From assembly GCA_963855995.1 (NCBI GenBank), contig OY979717.1, forward strand, positions 50,605,744 to 50,669,743: 64,000 nt of DNA. The letters run 5' to 3'. The notes beneath the pieces were generated by a model. That model had not been told where the DNA came from, made no database searches, and saw only the letters and a program-made list of their open reading frames with translations. Position numbers and translations under genes: made by a program. Below are positions 23,501 to 38,500 of this stretch, piece after piece. Numbering within the stretch: the first letter of the stretch is position 1; each line of letters starts with the position of its first letter. The stretch comes from Muricea muricata (Eukaryota > Cnidaria > Anthozoa > Malacalcyonacea > Plexauridae).

Positions 23501-26500
23501 AAAATTGCGTGACCCCAGTTGTGACGTATCATGCATATCTACAAATATCAAAGATGGCGGACAACTAAAGATTTCAAGTCAAAATATCTCACCAAATAAG
23601 GCAGATGTAAAAATTCTGTAATAGACTTCTATATATTGTTTTGGAGTCTCTTTCAAATGAGACGATAAAAATTTTTGTTGCCGTTTCTCTTTAAATAGAA
23701 ATTTTCAGTTTTATTCATATTTTTTGCATTAATTTTTGTACATAGGTTGCGTCAAAAAGATGTAAAGGAACATACAGCAATTTCACTGGAAGCAGAACAT
23801 AAGGAAGGCAAGGTACGGTACTCACCATCTTGATATAAATGATCATCTTTTCATTGTCATGCTGTGTTGTTTACTAACAACATTCAATCGGAAAACATTT
23901 CCGAATGAACTATCGCTTATCGGCATGAATCTTTTCTCCTAGTCAAGCAAAAGCAAAAGTCGAGCTGCTGTTGATAAGACTTTTTTCAGGTAAAGCTATG
24001 TTGATGTATGGGGGAGTTTTATTTTAAGTTTAAGCATATGTAATAAAAACCTCATTAGTGTTATATCTATGGTGTTTTATAACAACAGTCCATGCCACAT
24101 ATTCCCATATGGCACTTAAGGAAAATTGCATTTTACTCTTGACTGAGGCTGGAAAGTTGCATGTCCGCCCGTGTATGATAATGAGGTAATTTATTTGTAG
24201 AAACTTGTTCCAGTTATTAAAAATTGTAATTCCTGGATGGCTGACTCCAGAGGTATGTTGTATCCTTAAAACATGTTTTAGTTTTAGCTTTCATCAAGCT
24301 ACAGATACATCCTGCGATTTTTTTCACACTCCACTGCGTTGCTAGCGCAATAGGAGGGCAGTCAGACCTGTATCACATCCTGTGCAACCAGGCAATTGAT
24401 ATCTGACAGCTTTGGCAATTGTTGCCGAAACTTAAAATCATTGTGGTTTAATTTTCGACAAAGATTACAGAAAATTACAGACTTATGAACTACATGTATC
24501 TGAGTGAGCAAAAGGCAACAGATACCTGTAAACGCGTAAAGTTTTCGCTAACCATAAGAATAGACAAATTTTGAATTTGAAAAACGATTAGCACAGCACG
24601 AAAGAGCATCTTAAATTTCGTACAATTGTCAAGTTTGGTTGCAAAATATTGTAAAATGTGGAAAATATAGTCCTGTAAAGTTTGCGAATTTTCTATACAA
24701 TTGTGTTACGCGCGAAAAAGCGTTACCACTATGTGGAAATGTGGTAGCGCTTTTTCCCGCGTAATACAATTGTATACAAAACCCGCAAACTTTGCATTAC
24801 TGTATTTGCAACATTTTACAATATTTTACAACCAAACTTGACAATTGCACTAAATTTAGGAAGCTCTTTCTAACTGTGCTAAAATTGTTTTTGAATCTAA
24901 AAGTTTGTCTAATTGGGGAATGGTCTATTACGGATAAAAACAAATCCAGGTGCATTTGAAGCAATGGGTCTGTTTAACCGGCCTATTGAAGAAGAGGCAT
25001 ATGCTGTAGCATGCAGTCCAAATGAGTAATATGAAGTTATTTTTTCATATCTCTGAAGATGATTCCTGAAGATATAGAATTTACTGAGTGTAAAACATGC
25101 TCAGTGAGTTATCTATGTGATATGTGTTTATCTCATAACGAAAATTTGTTGTTTTCTAGACTGGTTTGTTACTGCTTGTGGCGGGCTCACTTTTAACTCG
25201 GACATATTGTGATTTATGGATGATACAAAATACTACAAGTGTAGAAAGGTTGGTCCGTTTTGCCTGCATCTCAAATTATCACTCTTGTCCGTTAGGAAAT
25301 TAGGGTTTAGAAATCATCTTGAAGATTAATAATATTTACTTTGAGCAAATTAGCAGATACATATACCCATAACAGACAGTTTTGACAATATGATACATAT
25401 TAACCGGAAAAGCATTGTTTGGTGCCCTGGGATGGTTGAAATTTGTTACCTTCAAGCGAAGTGGGCACAGGTTTGAACCTTGCAGAACAAACCGCAAAAA
25501 ACCTGGCAAATACTGTATACATACAAGTCCAGTCTAATCAATGACTCGATCCTTGCAGGGAAGAAATCAGGTAGAGCAAAAATCTAATTATTTAAGATGC
25601 TTGTAGAGAGTTCTGGGAAATATCATGTTCTGGTTCATCAGCCTTACGTGCAATATTGTCTACATACACTATATTATCTATCTGTACTATTGTGGCTTTT
25701 AGGTCAATTATTGGTCGTGACTTTGAAGGTGTTAAGAAGAATATTTTGGCATTTGTGTACCGCATGCCACTCGTAAGTGTGCGAGTAGTTTTTGGGAATA
25801 TCTCAAAATCCGCACTATTTTACTTTTTTTAAGACATCATGCATCTGACTCTCTAAACTAAAGATCGTTAACGTATACGCTTTATGGATGCCAAAACGAG
25901 TCAGTTGGATGTTTAATTCAATTCTGAGGTCGCAGATCAGATGTGCATAATTTTTTCATCACTGGAAACATTGTGTAAATGATATCCAGTCCTCTTTAGT
26001 TTATGACGTGCGATCATCAGAAACTGGGATTTCTTTGCGAACTGTTAAAGTTCAGCTCCAGTAATAATTCGTTCATGCGCCCTGTGTCGTCAAAAAATCA
26101 GACTAAGAAACCAGTGAGACAAGCACATTGAGAAATTGCATTTGTACAAAGTGTGTATCTCTTTTCCTAACGAAAACATTTTATTCACTTCTTTAGCTTT
26201 CAATTGTTAATAATGTGCTGAAGGTAACCGTAGTTTTTGTTCATTGGTTAAGAGCTGTGTTGATGTACTTGTAACTATAAAATATGCTATGTTCTGCCTA
26301 CAGTATGTGTCTAGTTCCTACCATGTTATATTATAGCATACTTAACCATGCCATTCCATCTCATGCCATGTCATGCAATACCATACCATATCATGCTATG
26401 CTATTCAATGTCATGCCATGCCATGCCATGCCATGCCATGCCATGCCATACCATACCATACCATACCATACCATACCATACCATACCATACCATACCATA

Positions 26501-29500
26501 CCATTACCATACATTTCCACACCACTGCAGTGCCATACATACCATACCATACCATGCAATGCAAGGTGATGAAATATATTCGTATCTAATAACTAAAATT
26601 TTCAGTTGCCAATTGACGTTATTTGGATGTGTTTTATGTCATATCTACTGTACTATGCTGTCTTAATGAACTTAGTTTACAGTAATACAAAATGAACATG
26701 CATCATAATTGTTTCTTTTTATTTAGTTTGGTCTAAATGAATTGGAGCTTCGTTTTAGGACACGAATGACGAAGCATCTCTTATCAAAATATTTAAGGTA
26801 AGTCTCGTAAATATTTTAAAGATCACCTGAACCATTTGATAACGTTTGTTGAATTACAAAAAAATCGTAGTACAGTATCTAACACTAAGTTATTGAAGGG
26901 ATACAATTTATTAATTTACAATTAACAACAACGGTACAATGAATATATACTACATTACAGTGCAGTAGAGTACGGTAAGTACTGTGCAGTACAGTATATA
27001 CTTAGAATAATGCAGTACACCAGGATATGTACAGCATTATATATCACAGTGCAGTGCACTGCATTGCAGTGTTGGGCATTAGAGTAGGGTAAGGTACGGT
27101 AGGGTAGGATATGGTACAGTAGTGTTGGATAAGATGTGGTAGGATAGGGTAAATATGAAATAATTAGTATAATTTCTTTAGTAAATAGTGGTTTTCAAGC
27201 ATTTTGATAGGTTGACTGACTAGTAAATCTGAGCCATTATTTACTAGTTGGCATTTTTTCAAAATGGCCGCCAATGAGAGTCGTTTTGATGTATTATACT
27301 TTTGCCAAAAGTAGCAAATGGAGAAAAATTACATTAATATAAACTCAAAGAATACAAACAAACTTTGATGTTAAACTATCTTAAGGTAATAGATCGTCTG
27401 CAAATACCTTATTTAATATCATTTTTTTTAGTTTACTCGATTCTGATTGGTTAAAAAGTGTGCCGATTAATCCTTAACGGAAACGGGTTATACGTCATGT
27501 AGTAAAATATTTTTGTGATAAAATTTGTCAACATTTTTGTATTTTATTTTGAAATATTCAAAAAATCAGCAGTTTTTGTACAAAAAATGTTCACAAGGTG
27601 GTTAAAAAACTTTCGATGGATGAATACTCGTGTTAGAAAAGGTTTCTTTGAAGAGAAAATGGCAAACCTGAAAGTATTTGTTGCGAAAGTTTGCGAAACA
27701 TATCGCCGGCAGCACTTCATTCACAAAAACAGTTAAGTTCAGCATTGAAATATGTAGTAAAATGATATTAATAGGAAATTACACTTGTTCTCGGAGTATT
27801 AATGAAAAATCTCACTTGTGTTTGGCGAAATATTTATAATACCGCTCGTGCTACGCACTCGCGGTATTATAAACATTTCGCCAAACACTCGTGCGATTTT
27901 TCATTAATACTTCTCGAACCGTGTAATTTCCTATACAAATACTTTTTCACTATTTAAAAATTACAAGTAAACTTTAGTCTTTACTTAGGAATTTTCAGAA
28001 GTAAACCGTATTCATAAAAGACGACAGTGCATTTTATACACGTAAATTTTACTAAAGAAATTATGCTAAAACAATTATTCGCCTCGGTGAATATTCACCA
28101 ATAATCACTTCGCTTTCGGCGAATAATTGTTAATTAATTATCATTATACATCTCTCTTTTTAGTAACTGTGTATACTATAAAATAACCAACTTGGACACA
28201 AGGATATCTAACCCAGATCAATTACTGACTCAGGTACATATTCTAATGCAAACACAGTTTGTGACCGTCCTATGAAAAACATCGGTTGCAAATAGTTAGA
28301 GAGGAAACAGATTAAGTAAGAGCATTGGCAGTCAAGCAAGAGTGGTGGTTGCATCTCTCTTAAACCCTGAACCTCGTTTGTTTTTGTTTGTCGATTTGAA
28401 GAAAGCATTTCGTGTTTTGTAGGATGTGGAGAAATTCTGCAGCGGTCTGGTAGAGTTGTATTCCAATCTTAGCAAGGCAAGTTATTTAATAAACCTGTAC
28501 GACATACAAGAAACCTGTACAACAAATGACTCTCGAACAACAGTAATTGCTGTTTCAGTGGATGTTTATGTGATCTAGTTTTTTAGTGCATGGACGTTTA
28601 TGAAGTGATTATATTAGTGACGGCCAATACACAATTGGGAAACCATCCGAAGTTATCTGCGGACTGTGTCAAACTATAAGGTGATAAGTGTTGTATTTTT
28701 TCATTCTTTGCAGCCAATATTGGATATTATTTTGTACGTCTACAGACTTTCTGGTGCAATTGGTGTACAGGTAATGTACTACGAACAAAAATATCTGTGA
28801 ATAACAGGCAATAAGGATGTCAAGAGTAAAACACTTGCCTGACATCTAAAACCACAGGTGTTCGCATCTTAACAGAATGAAAACATTTTCTTCATGATTT
28901 TGCTAGTTTCTACACGTACAGTAGGGTTGTCATTTGCGGACTGTCGATTTTCTGGCTGATTAAATTCAAAAGGATGCTTAATAATGTTCTATTTTTTGGC
29001 GGCGATGTGGTTAAACTGACTCGACCTAGTCCTCATGTGGAAAAGTGTATAAGTCAACGCTTTCCCAAAACTGTTGGTTTCAACCGGGTACTCCGGTTTC
29101 CTCCCACAGGGAAAGTTGACAGGGCTAGTTAAGTTATACTAATTGGCTGTTGCGGCGAGCCTATCTTTGTGGCTTACTAAATACTGCAAATAACCTTGTC
29201 TTCGGCAAAAAGGCCGTCTGTGTACTTCAGCAGTTTTCTGGTGTGATTCCAATGTGGAGCTAGTTGGATGCCGACGGAACTATATTTGCATACCAAAATC
29301 TTCAAACATTTTCCACCTTTTGTAACGGTCGAGAGATTGGTTGGAAATCGAGGATTTGTTTAACAGTGAATCGTAATTCTCTAGTGTTTTCCAGTTTATT
29401 TTTTTCATAGCTACACTATGTGCATATGCGAAAATATGTGTAATAGTGTTCACAATGAATGCGTGACTATGTTTCTAGGGTCCTCTAGCAATGCTTGGTT

Positions 29501-32500
29501 ATCTTTCGATATCTGGTATTATTCTAACGAGGTACAACTATATATAGCACTTTTATTGTACGTTTAAGCACCGTCTAACTGTTGCTAGGTAGATTACGCC
29601 CTACATTTTAGCACTGCAAACGCGTTATATCCGTATATTTTTTCGAGCAAAATGTATTTGACCGGATTTAAAGTGCAATCGCTAGTCTATCCTAATACTG
29701 TAAATCTGGAATTAATTTTCAGTATTTTGTAATCTGTAATTGATTTTCAGTTATTGAGAACATGTAGAATGTCCTATGTTTCTACCATAGACTGAGACGA
29801 CCGGCAGGAAGGATGACAGTAGAAGAACAACATCTGGAAGGAGAATACAGATATGTCAATTCCAGACTGCTCACAAATAGGTATACATATAGTAATGGGT
29901 ACAGGGACTCGAGTCCAAGACAAGTTCGTGTATTTCACTCACTGCCAAGTTAACAACTGGGTACTTGCTTTTTATTCTCTGCACAAATTGAAAATATTCA
30001 TAATGTCCATGAATATATCATATAAAATATGTTCACCTGTTCACCATTCAAACTGAAAAAGAACTTGAAACCGTGTAAATGTTTTGTCCAGTTGAAACGA
30101 AAAAGCTTGGAACGCCCGGGTTCTCCAGAAAACGATTTACGGAATGTATTAAACAAATCGTGTTACATTTTAGTGAAGAAATTGCTTTCTATCAAGGAGA
30201 TTCACGGGAGAAGACGATAATAAACCATGCTTTTCAAAGGCTTGTGAGTTTTTAATAACAATATTACGGTCAGGGCAACAAAGTTGTTCTTAAAATATCA
30301 TGGTAGTTCATTTGCTGGACATAGACATTTATGTAACTATTTTAATTGTATCCAATTTCATGCATTTATTACTTTTTGATTCTTTTACGGTCAAAGACTT
30401 CAAAAGTAGTGATTTTCAAATTAATTTTTGCAAGTAAATTGCTTCGTATAAACAACTGGTAAATAGAGATTACTGCATGGTTGGCGAGTGCGTACGATTT
30501 TTATGCACAAGTTGTGAAAGATTGCTAAACGAACGAGTGAGTTTAGCAATCTTTCACTGTCAACAACTGCCTAGTAAAACTCGTACCAGCGAGCTAACCA
30601 AGCAGTAATTTGTCTATGGCACATGCCATTATAGAGATTATTTTGACACTGGAAACCAGTCAATGTCGAGACAAAATATTGAACTCTCAATAGTATTCAT
30701 ACCGTTTATTTCATGGTTATTTGGGCTAAATAGTGAGTCAAAGCTGTTCTTTTCGTTTCACGTTTTTATTCGATAAACTTTTCATCTTTTTGACATAGCC
30801 AAATAACTCTTTCGCGCCTTTCCCAACACGGCGGCCATGTTGTGAGCAAAATAACAATACGATTTTCTTCGCTAGTGAGAAAAACCGTATAGCCAATCAA
30901 AATGCTGATACGATAATTTTTCAGCAGTGAAAAAAATCGCACGGCCAATGAAAATGCTTATTCGTTTCTCCACAGTGAAAATACGATTTTTATAGAGTCA
31001 AAAATATACTTCTTGTTTCAGGTTAATCATTTGAGAACGTTTTTACAATTCCGAGTTACCATGGGTTTCTTCGACAGCATCATTGCGAAATGTAAGACTG
31101 GTCTTAGAGATACGTTTATTATGATCGTAATTTTTGTGATTTGGTGATCGTAATTAATATTTCGATTGGTCCTAATTGTTTCAACGAAATATGCTATATA
31201 ATTACAATGTAATTACGTATGATTACAATGGTTCTTTTAGATATTGGTTTGGTTGTTGGCTTCTCTGTCGTCAGCATTCCTTTCTTAAACCTGGCTAACC
31301 CGAGATATATCAATAGTACATACAGTGATAGATTACAGGTAAAACTGTTAATGATAAATTCAAATAATTCCCCTCTGAAATGATTGCTGGCCGCAATATC
31401 TAGCTGTGGTCCTTACCAAACTCGAAGCATTAAGATTTAAAGCCAGTTTACACCACCGGCAATTTTAGTACGGGCCCCATGTCCGAGGTTAGGGTGTTCT
31501 TTTTGAGCTGTGCTAATAAGTATTCCTAATTCAAAAGTTTGTCTAAAAGGGGAATGGCCCATTAATTCAGTACATTAGCATTGAGCGCATGCAAAAACCT
31601 AATCTTAACCTGGTATATAAAACAGAACTTTCAACTACTTATATTAAAATGTTGTGGATGATAATTCTAGCTCATCTTTTTTCTAATCTAAGAAACTTCT
31701 AATCTCAGCATCAAAAATTTTGAACAATGCTAATTTCGCTGATGCATATATAAAACCGGTCATATAGAATAATATAGCTTGTGTCATTCTTCAGGATTAC
31801 TATGTGAGTGGCCGGATGATGGTAAAGATGGGAGAGGCTGTTGGAAGAGTTGCTCTCGCCGGTCGAGAATTAACTAGGCTTGCTGGGTGAGGCGAATGCA
31901 TAAGAACTTTTTGTCTCTTGATACAGTCCGTGCTTTCTTGAACAGGTTTCGCTTCATCAAGAATGCATGGGATAATAAGGGGCAGTACACTGTTGGAATT
32001 ATGTCCGTGAAGAACCAGTATTTAACAGTTCAACAGTGGTCTTTATTTTCCCGTGTTAACGCGTTGCATGTTTGGCGATGATGAGTTTTGTGAAGGTAAC
32101 TGTTGTTTTTTGTAGTTTTACAGAACGAGTTAAAGAAATCATTGATGTTTTAAAAGAATTGAACCGAGGTGTGTATAAAAGAACAATGGTTACGTCAAGG
32201 AAAGAAGACAACGAAGCCGATCAGGGTAAATTTGTCATTTGCATTTCTTGTTAGTAGTTTAGAAAATTGTAAGAAAATTATTTGCACAGCTGTGGGCAAT
32301 AATGGACAATTTGCGTAATAGACTAACATTTGATCTAGGTAAAAAGAATATAATCTTTTACCACAGCTAGAAAGAGAATCCTAAGATTAGGAGAATTGCC
32401 AAAAGGTTGTAAAATACAGCCTTGAAAATATAGCCTTGTGAAGTTTGCACATTTTGTATATATTAGTATTACGCACGGATAAAATTACACTTTTCGCGGC

Positions 32501-35500
32501 AATTTCAGCTCAATTTCAGCGTTGGACAAATATCTACATACTTTGCAAGGCTATATTTTCCGTATTTTACAACATTTTGCCACCAAACTGTGCAGTCCTA
32601 CTAATTTTAAGATGCTGTTTCTAACTGTGGTAAATGATTTCGTTCTTCCTGCCTAGTTCGATCTTTGTCTATTATACAAATTGTCCATTGAGAGCATAAG
32701 AATTTTAACATTTGTATTCATGATCTTGCTGTGGCCTGTGTCGTGACTAGAGATTGTGTGGAAATAGTCGTTGAGATGCTCCGTATAATCAATGGCTTCT
32801 TCTTTGAAAGTGAATGCAGATAATAATGATTGTTTCTATCTTATCGTAGATAGTTCGTTAAAGATAAACACAGACTGTCCATCAGGAACAGTTGTAGAGT
32901 GTGATCATGTAATAAGGTACAGTGAGCATACATGTGGATGTTATTAAGAATCTTTAGATGAACATTTTTGTATATGTACATATCCTATCATCCTCTCCCG
33001 TCCTGAGAAACCTTTGCTGAAGAATTAATCAGTTTTTTAAAGGGAATCGCGAGGGTTTGTGAGTTTCTTGCGCTCCCTTTCCGGTTTTTGCTGCAATTAT
33101 GCTTTAATATGTTCAACCTTTGTGGAGATGAAAACTATAATAATTGTTTAGATTTTAAAATATTTTTTACCTGCCTTTCTTGATTTTTTGTCATTGTCAG
33201 CTATGAAGTCTCTCCATATAAATATCTCCCTCGAAATATTTCCAAGTTTGGAAAGGTTACTCTGTGTATAGTTTAGCAGTAATATATGTATAGGATTCGG
33301 AATTGCTTATGTCACACAGTTTCCTAGGAAAGGTGGTGTACATTCTGCGCATCACATTTGCTCATAATAACAAAAGTGAACATGCTCCCACATATAAAGA
33401 CTCTTCACATAGTTCGAACTTTTCCCGAGTTAAAATCCTGCATTATACACATAAAATAGCATTATACAGCATCTTTAATACAATCCTAGATTAATTTTGT
33501 CCTCATATTGTCCAGATTGCATTGCAATTTATTTTTCAACACTGCCGTGACGTAAACGCTTCAAAGGTCTGTCGCCAGAAGAATATTTAGCGTTATGTTT
33601 GTTTTCTATCAACGTAGATTTGAAAATGTACCGCTGGTGACTCCTAATGGAGATGTCTTAGTAAGAGAGTTGAACTTTCAGGTACAGAACAATCGTACAT
33701 GGTTTGGGTGTGACATCTTGGGATTCTCTGTCTTGTTGCCCACGTGTCTCTCAAGGCTTTACAGACAGTTGCTGAAAATATAGTAATAGAGTAATTCTTG
33801 CATAGACATAGTACATGTATGTAATGAGGTGCGTGTAGTACTTGATTTATCACATTCTGAATATCTATGCATTGTGAATGTGCGCAATGGAAATGTTAAT
33901 TTTTCACCCATTTTGTGATATTCACCTCTTTTAGAATATGAACTTGGCGCCTATGCATCTCTGACTGCTCCCCGCCCGTCGCTAGCAAGGGCTGTATGAC
34001 TGAAAAGGAGCAATAATTTCAGTGACGTTTTATGCATGATCCTTCATGCCTTGTCCTTGATGAATGACTAATGCTAGAATATGGATTTCGCTCTTTATTA
34101 GGTCAAGTCGGGTATGAATGTGCTTGTTTGTGGTCCGAACGGCTGTGGAAAGAGCTCTTTGTTTAGGATTTTAGGAGAGGTAAATTTTATGATTTTATAA
34201 GCGTTGTCTCTTTTATATCTTCGTGCCTGACTTCTGATCAGTTATTGTCTTAAGACTTTTAATGTAATCGAAAAAACTTGTTTTGAAGATTCGTGTTCCT
34301 AGCATCGTTTCGGAGACATTTCAACAACGTTCTGTAGCAACCCAATCGAAAAGTTGTAATTTATTGAGCTATATATACTTTCTTGTAGAGCAGTTCGTAA
34401 TGAAAAGGTTTAATGTTTTGGGCGGACAACATACATATGTTACACTAAATAAATCTGATTTTTCATTTGGAATAGAGTCATTGATCAAACCCATTGAAAA
34501 AGAAATTAGATGTTCGTGAAAAAATAAGCTACTCTCCATTCTTGTTTTCACAAATATTCTGTACGAGATTTTTTTCCACAGTTGTGGCCACTGTTTGGCG
34601 GAAAATTGGTTAAACCTCACAAAAGTAAATTATTTTACGTTCCACAGGTAGGTTTTGCGACAAACCATATGTTTATATATGTGACTAGTTGATAAAACCA
34701 GAAGCAATTTATCTATGTGATCTGAGAACACGGAAAAGTACTTGCACTAGTTGTCAAATAGAAATCCATTTTCCGAGCCAAACTAGCAAATTTCTCATTA
34801 AGTATAATTTACTTGGGTTCCAAATTTCTGGTGGACTAATAATTTACTTTACTAAACATAATTACTAAGTTTCAACAAGTTTCATAACGGAAAATAAAAG
34901 ATATGAATGATTAAAAACAGCAAAATGGATTTCTATTTGATAACTAGTTCCAGGCCTATTACTCACGGTCAGATCAGCTGGATTATAGTGAGGGTTATAT
35001 TCTGAGTAATGAAGATGTGTGTTTGCCAATTGTACATCTCTCAAGAGTAGAACTGCGGTGCAAGTTGTGACAGTGTCTTAACGCATCCCTCCTTATGAAT
35101 ATTTACAATGAATTTAATTTACAATGTTACCATCAATGACAAATTTGTTGTAGATATTTTAAAGAACGAGGAATTCGCCATAGAGCGGGAAAAGAATACA
35201 ATCAATTTCTGAATATTAATTCGACATTTGAATTTGCATAGGAGCTAGACTAAGTTTTCGGGCAGGCTACGCCATAAATTGAAGACTTGTCATTGTGTTT
35301 TCAGCGGCCTTACCTTGCAATAGGAACACTACGGGATCAAGTCATATATCCAGACTCGTTGGAGCAACAACAGGAGAAAGAAATATCTGACAAAAAACTT
35401 GAAGAATTCTTAAGACAGGTCGGTTATTTTATATTGCCTGAGCATTAGAATCCATTATACATTATATAAATCATTAATTTTCTCGTCAGTACGCATTTTT

Positions 35501-38500
35501 GACATCGTTGTGAGAAAGATGTTATCAAAATTTGCTTCCTGGGGATCTGAACAAATTAACTCACGCAGTGAAATATACAGTCATGGAAATATAAATGTCG
35601 AAGTCGTTTTTCTGTAACCGTTAATGACCATATAAAAAGTACTGAATGCAGAAGAAAAATTTTTGAAAATAGAACTGAATAAAAGTAACCTTTGATTTCT
35701 TACGGTAATACGACGAAAAATGTATATTTTTCTACCTGAGTTTGCCTCTAATTTATTAACCTTGCACTTATCTTACTATATAGGTTCATCTCGAATACAT
35801 TTTGGAAAGAGAAGGTGAATGGGATGCTGTTCAGGTAATTATGTAGTCTCTCGTCTATTATGTATTTCATGCTGTTTAATCGCTATTAGCAAGGGTGGAG
35901 CCATTGTTAATAACGATTAAACAAATAAATCCTCTAGAATGTCCAAATTGCCTGAAAAGTGATAACTTCCTTATGGACCACTTTTCTGTTTTACTTATAA
36001 CACTTTAAACATGTTGATTGATGACAGATTTTGATTAAAATGTTTTTGTTGATGTTGTCAAATCTTTTACCCCAAGCCAAATTCGTCCAGCCAAATGTGC
36101 TCATTGTAAACCGGAGTGAAAACAATGTTCCGAAACTCTCAGATTCTAAAGGAATGTTATTGTTCATTTTCTGTCTGATATATCGGAAATTTCGTACCTT
36201 AATGACAGTGCTGCTTTCATGAGATTTCTTTTTCAAATTTAACCTAGCATCTTTGCGTTTTTCAATTTGTTTTGTCAACAGGACTGGATGGATGTTTTAA
36301 GTGGTGGAGAAAAACAAAGAATTGCTGTATGTTTTTTTTTTTGTTTGGTATCTATTTTGTGTCGCAATCGTTGACGAATTAATAGTGATAAAAATTACCT
36401 TTTTTAATCATACTATTAGATGGCTCGCTTATTCTACCACCGTCCTCAGTTTGCGATATTAGATGAATGTACAAGTGCTGTTAGCGTTGATGTTGAAGGA
36501 TTTATCTACAGTCACTGCCGGGAGGTTCGTACTACGCATAACACCATTCCTGTTACTCTTAAATAACTAGCAAAGAATTGTAAATCTTTATTCCTCTTAA
36601 ATAACTCATTCATAATTAAAATTACAATAACATATTTGCTATACAGTCAGTTTACACTATAATCCTCAAACCATTCCAGCTAAAATAAGACCGGTAATGA
36701 AGCTAATACATAAGATGATTTTTTTCATAAGATGTTTTCGGTTTGAATTACTGCATAGAGAGGTGTGGTCAAAGTCAAATGAGTGCAGGGGGTAAAATTT
36801 AGGTAGTAAATCCAAAGGTTAACGTTTCTAAAGTATGTATGAAATATTGTTTTCAAAGCTTTTTGACAAGCTTAATTTCTTCACTTAACTCCTGCTCATC
36901 TTTATCACCATTTACCACTTCTGATCAGTACCCTCTCTCCAACTCCTGATTGAGTGTAGCTCTCTCTTCATTGCTAATGCCCTCTGCCTGACTAAGTGGG
37001 ACACATCCCCGATTTTATTCCCTTCCGGCGTCCACTCTTCAAAATAACACTTGCATAGGGCTTTTCATAATTTTAGAGAAATTTTTTTAGCTTTGCCACT
37101 ACTTACTATGTTTAAACGTTCTCGCAATGCTCTATCCGTGATGAACACTTACGGTATATTAGAACAGAACAGTTGAAGTTTATCATGTCATCTTGTTGTT
37201 TGCTTGCAGATTGGTATAACGTTATTCACGGTTTCACACAGGAAGTCACTTTGGAAGCATCATGAGGTAAGTAATGAAACATCCTGACAATCAGTTTTTA
37301 GCTGATGCCTTGCCATACTGAGCTGTCGTTATACAAACATCAGTAGCGAAGATCGTCGGTTTTTCGGTCTGACGAAAATGAATCAAATCATGGCAATTGT
37401 TAGTCTCCATTGTTTTTAACGATCGTAAAAGCAGTTTCCTTCCAAGTTTTGAACTATTAAAGTTTACTTAGGATTATACCGCTATCAAAAAAGTTATGGG
37501 GATCGGTCATAAACATTATCTGCCCGAGAGGGCCGGAGTAATTTGGGATAAGTCATGGAAAATATTTCAGTTGTTTGGATGGGCCACTAATTTTTTTGGA
37601 AGCGTTGGGCCACCAAGCAAAATTCAAAGTTTGTTTGTCGTATGAGTAACAAGTAACATATAACAAATATCAGTAAAACAAAAAATGTCAGTAACAAGTT
37701 ACAATGTAGTCAAAAAACCTTGAAACATGAAAACCTTTTAAGCAAGCGAAATGAATATCATAAGTAGTATTTTTGGTGATAGGGCGTGCACGGTAATGTG
37801 CCACGCAAAACTTATTAAATACTGTCAAGAAGAAATTTTAGCATTTTCTCTTGCATATATCTGGCTTTTAGTCCAATATATCTCGTGCTACTGTAAGAAA
37901 TTACATAAAAGGTTCGAGAACAATTGTAAAAAGTTCAATGTAAACGAACACACCTGATGAAAATTTGTTTGTTGTACCTTGTATGTTGCGATAGCAGTTG
38001 GAAAAAAATAGGTTTGTCAGGAAAAAAATTCTGTAAGATTTTATGGGCTCTGAAATTTCTATTGACTATCTTTGATGGGTCAGCGAAATTATTGAGAAAA
38101 ATTGTGAAATACGTCCAGCCTGCCCTAGCAGATACTTAATGACCGGTTCTTACTATAATCGTCTTCTTAAAATTTAACTTTTAACACTTTTCTTTTCAAT
38201 TTTGCTACTGTGTAGCTCTTAGCCTCGTTTTGCAGACTTTACTCTTGGCATACATGCTATTCATTTATAGCTATTGCAAGTTTATTGAGTGTTACAGTAA
38301 CCGATAACTTTCCCAAGGTCAAGTGAAATCGTCTCAAGAGTAAAAAAATCCATTTATGATGAGATTTCAGCATTTCGTCTACGATGGAAAATAAAGAGGA
38401 TTAACGAAATACCGATGTCGTCTAAATCTTAAAAATAATAACAATTTGCTACTGTACATAACTACCACATGCAAAAGACGCAAAACATCTGTCAAAGATG

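Larger units (their letters stand above)
20734..23745. other. ABCD3 intron 1, rich in repeats
   Basis: A 3-kb intron holding palindromic elements at 21067-21217 and 21324-21458, a short hairpin near 21728-21760 (TATACC and GGTATA arms), the pogo-like MITE 22268-22874 and the Kolobok-like MITE 23172-23690. The short open frames in it come from these repeats. I see no gene. Confidence 0.7.

Noticed and set aside
26284-26666. Overlapping open frames rich in His, Pro, Tyr and Met
   Set aside because: They are translations of the CCATG/CCATA microsatellite in three frames.
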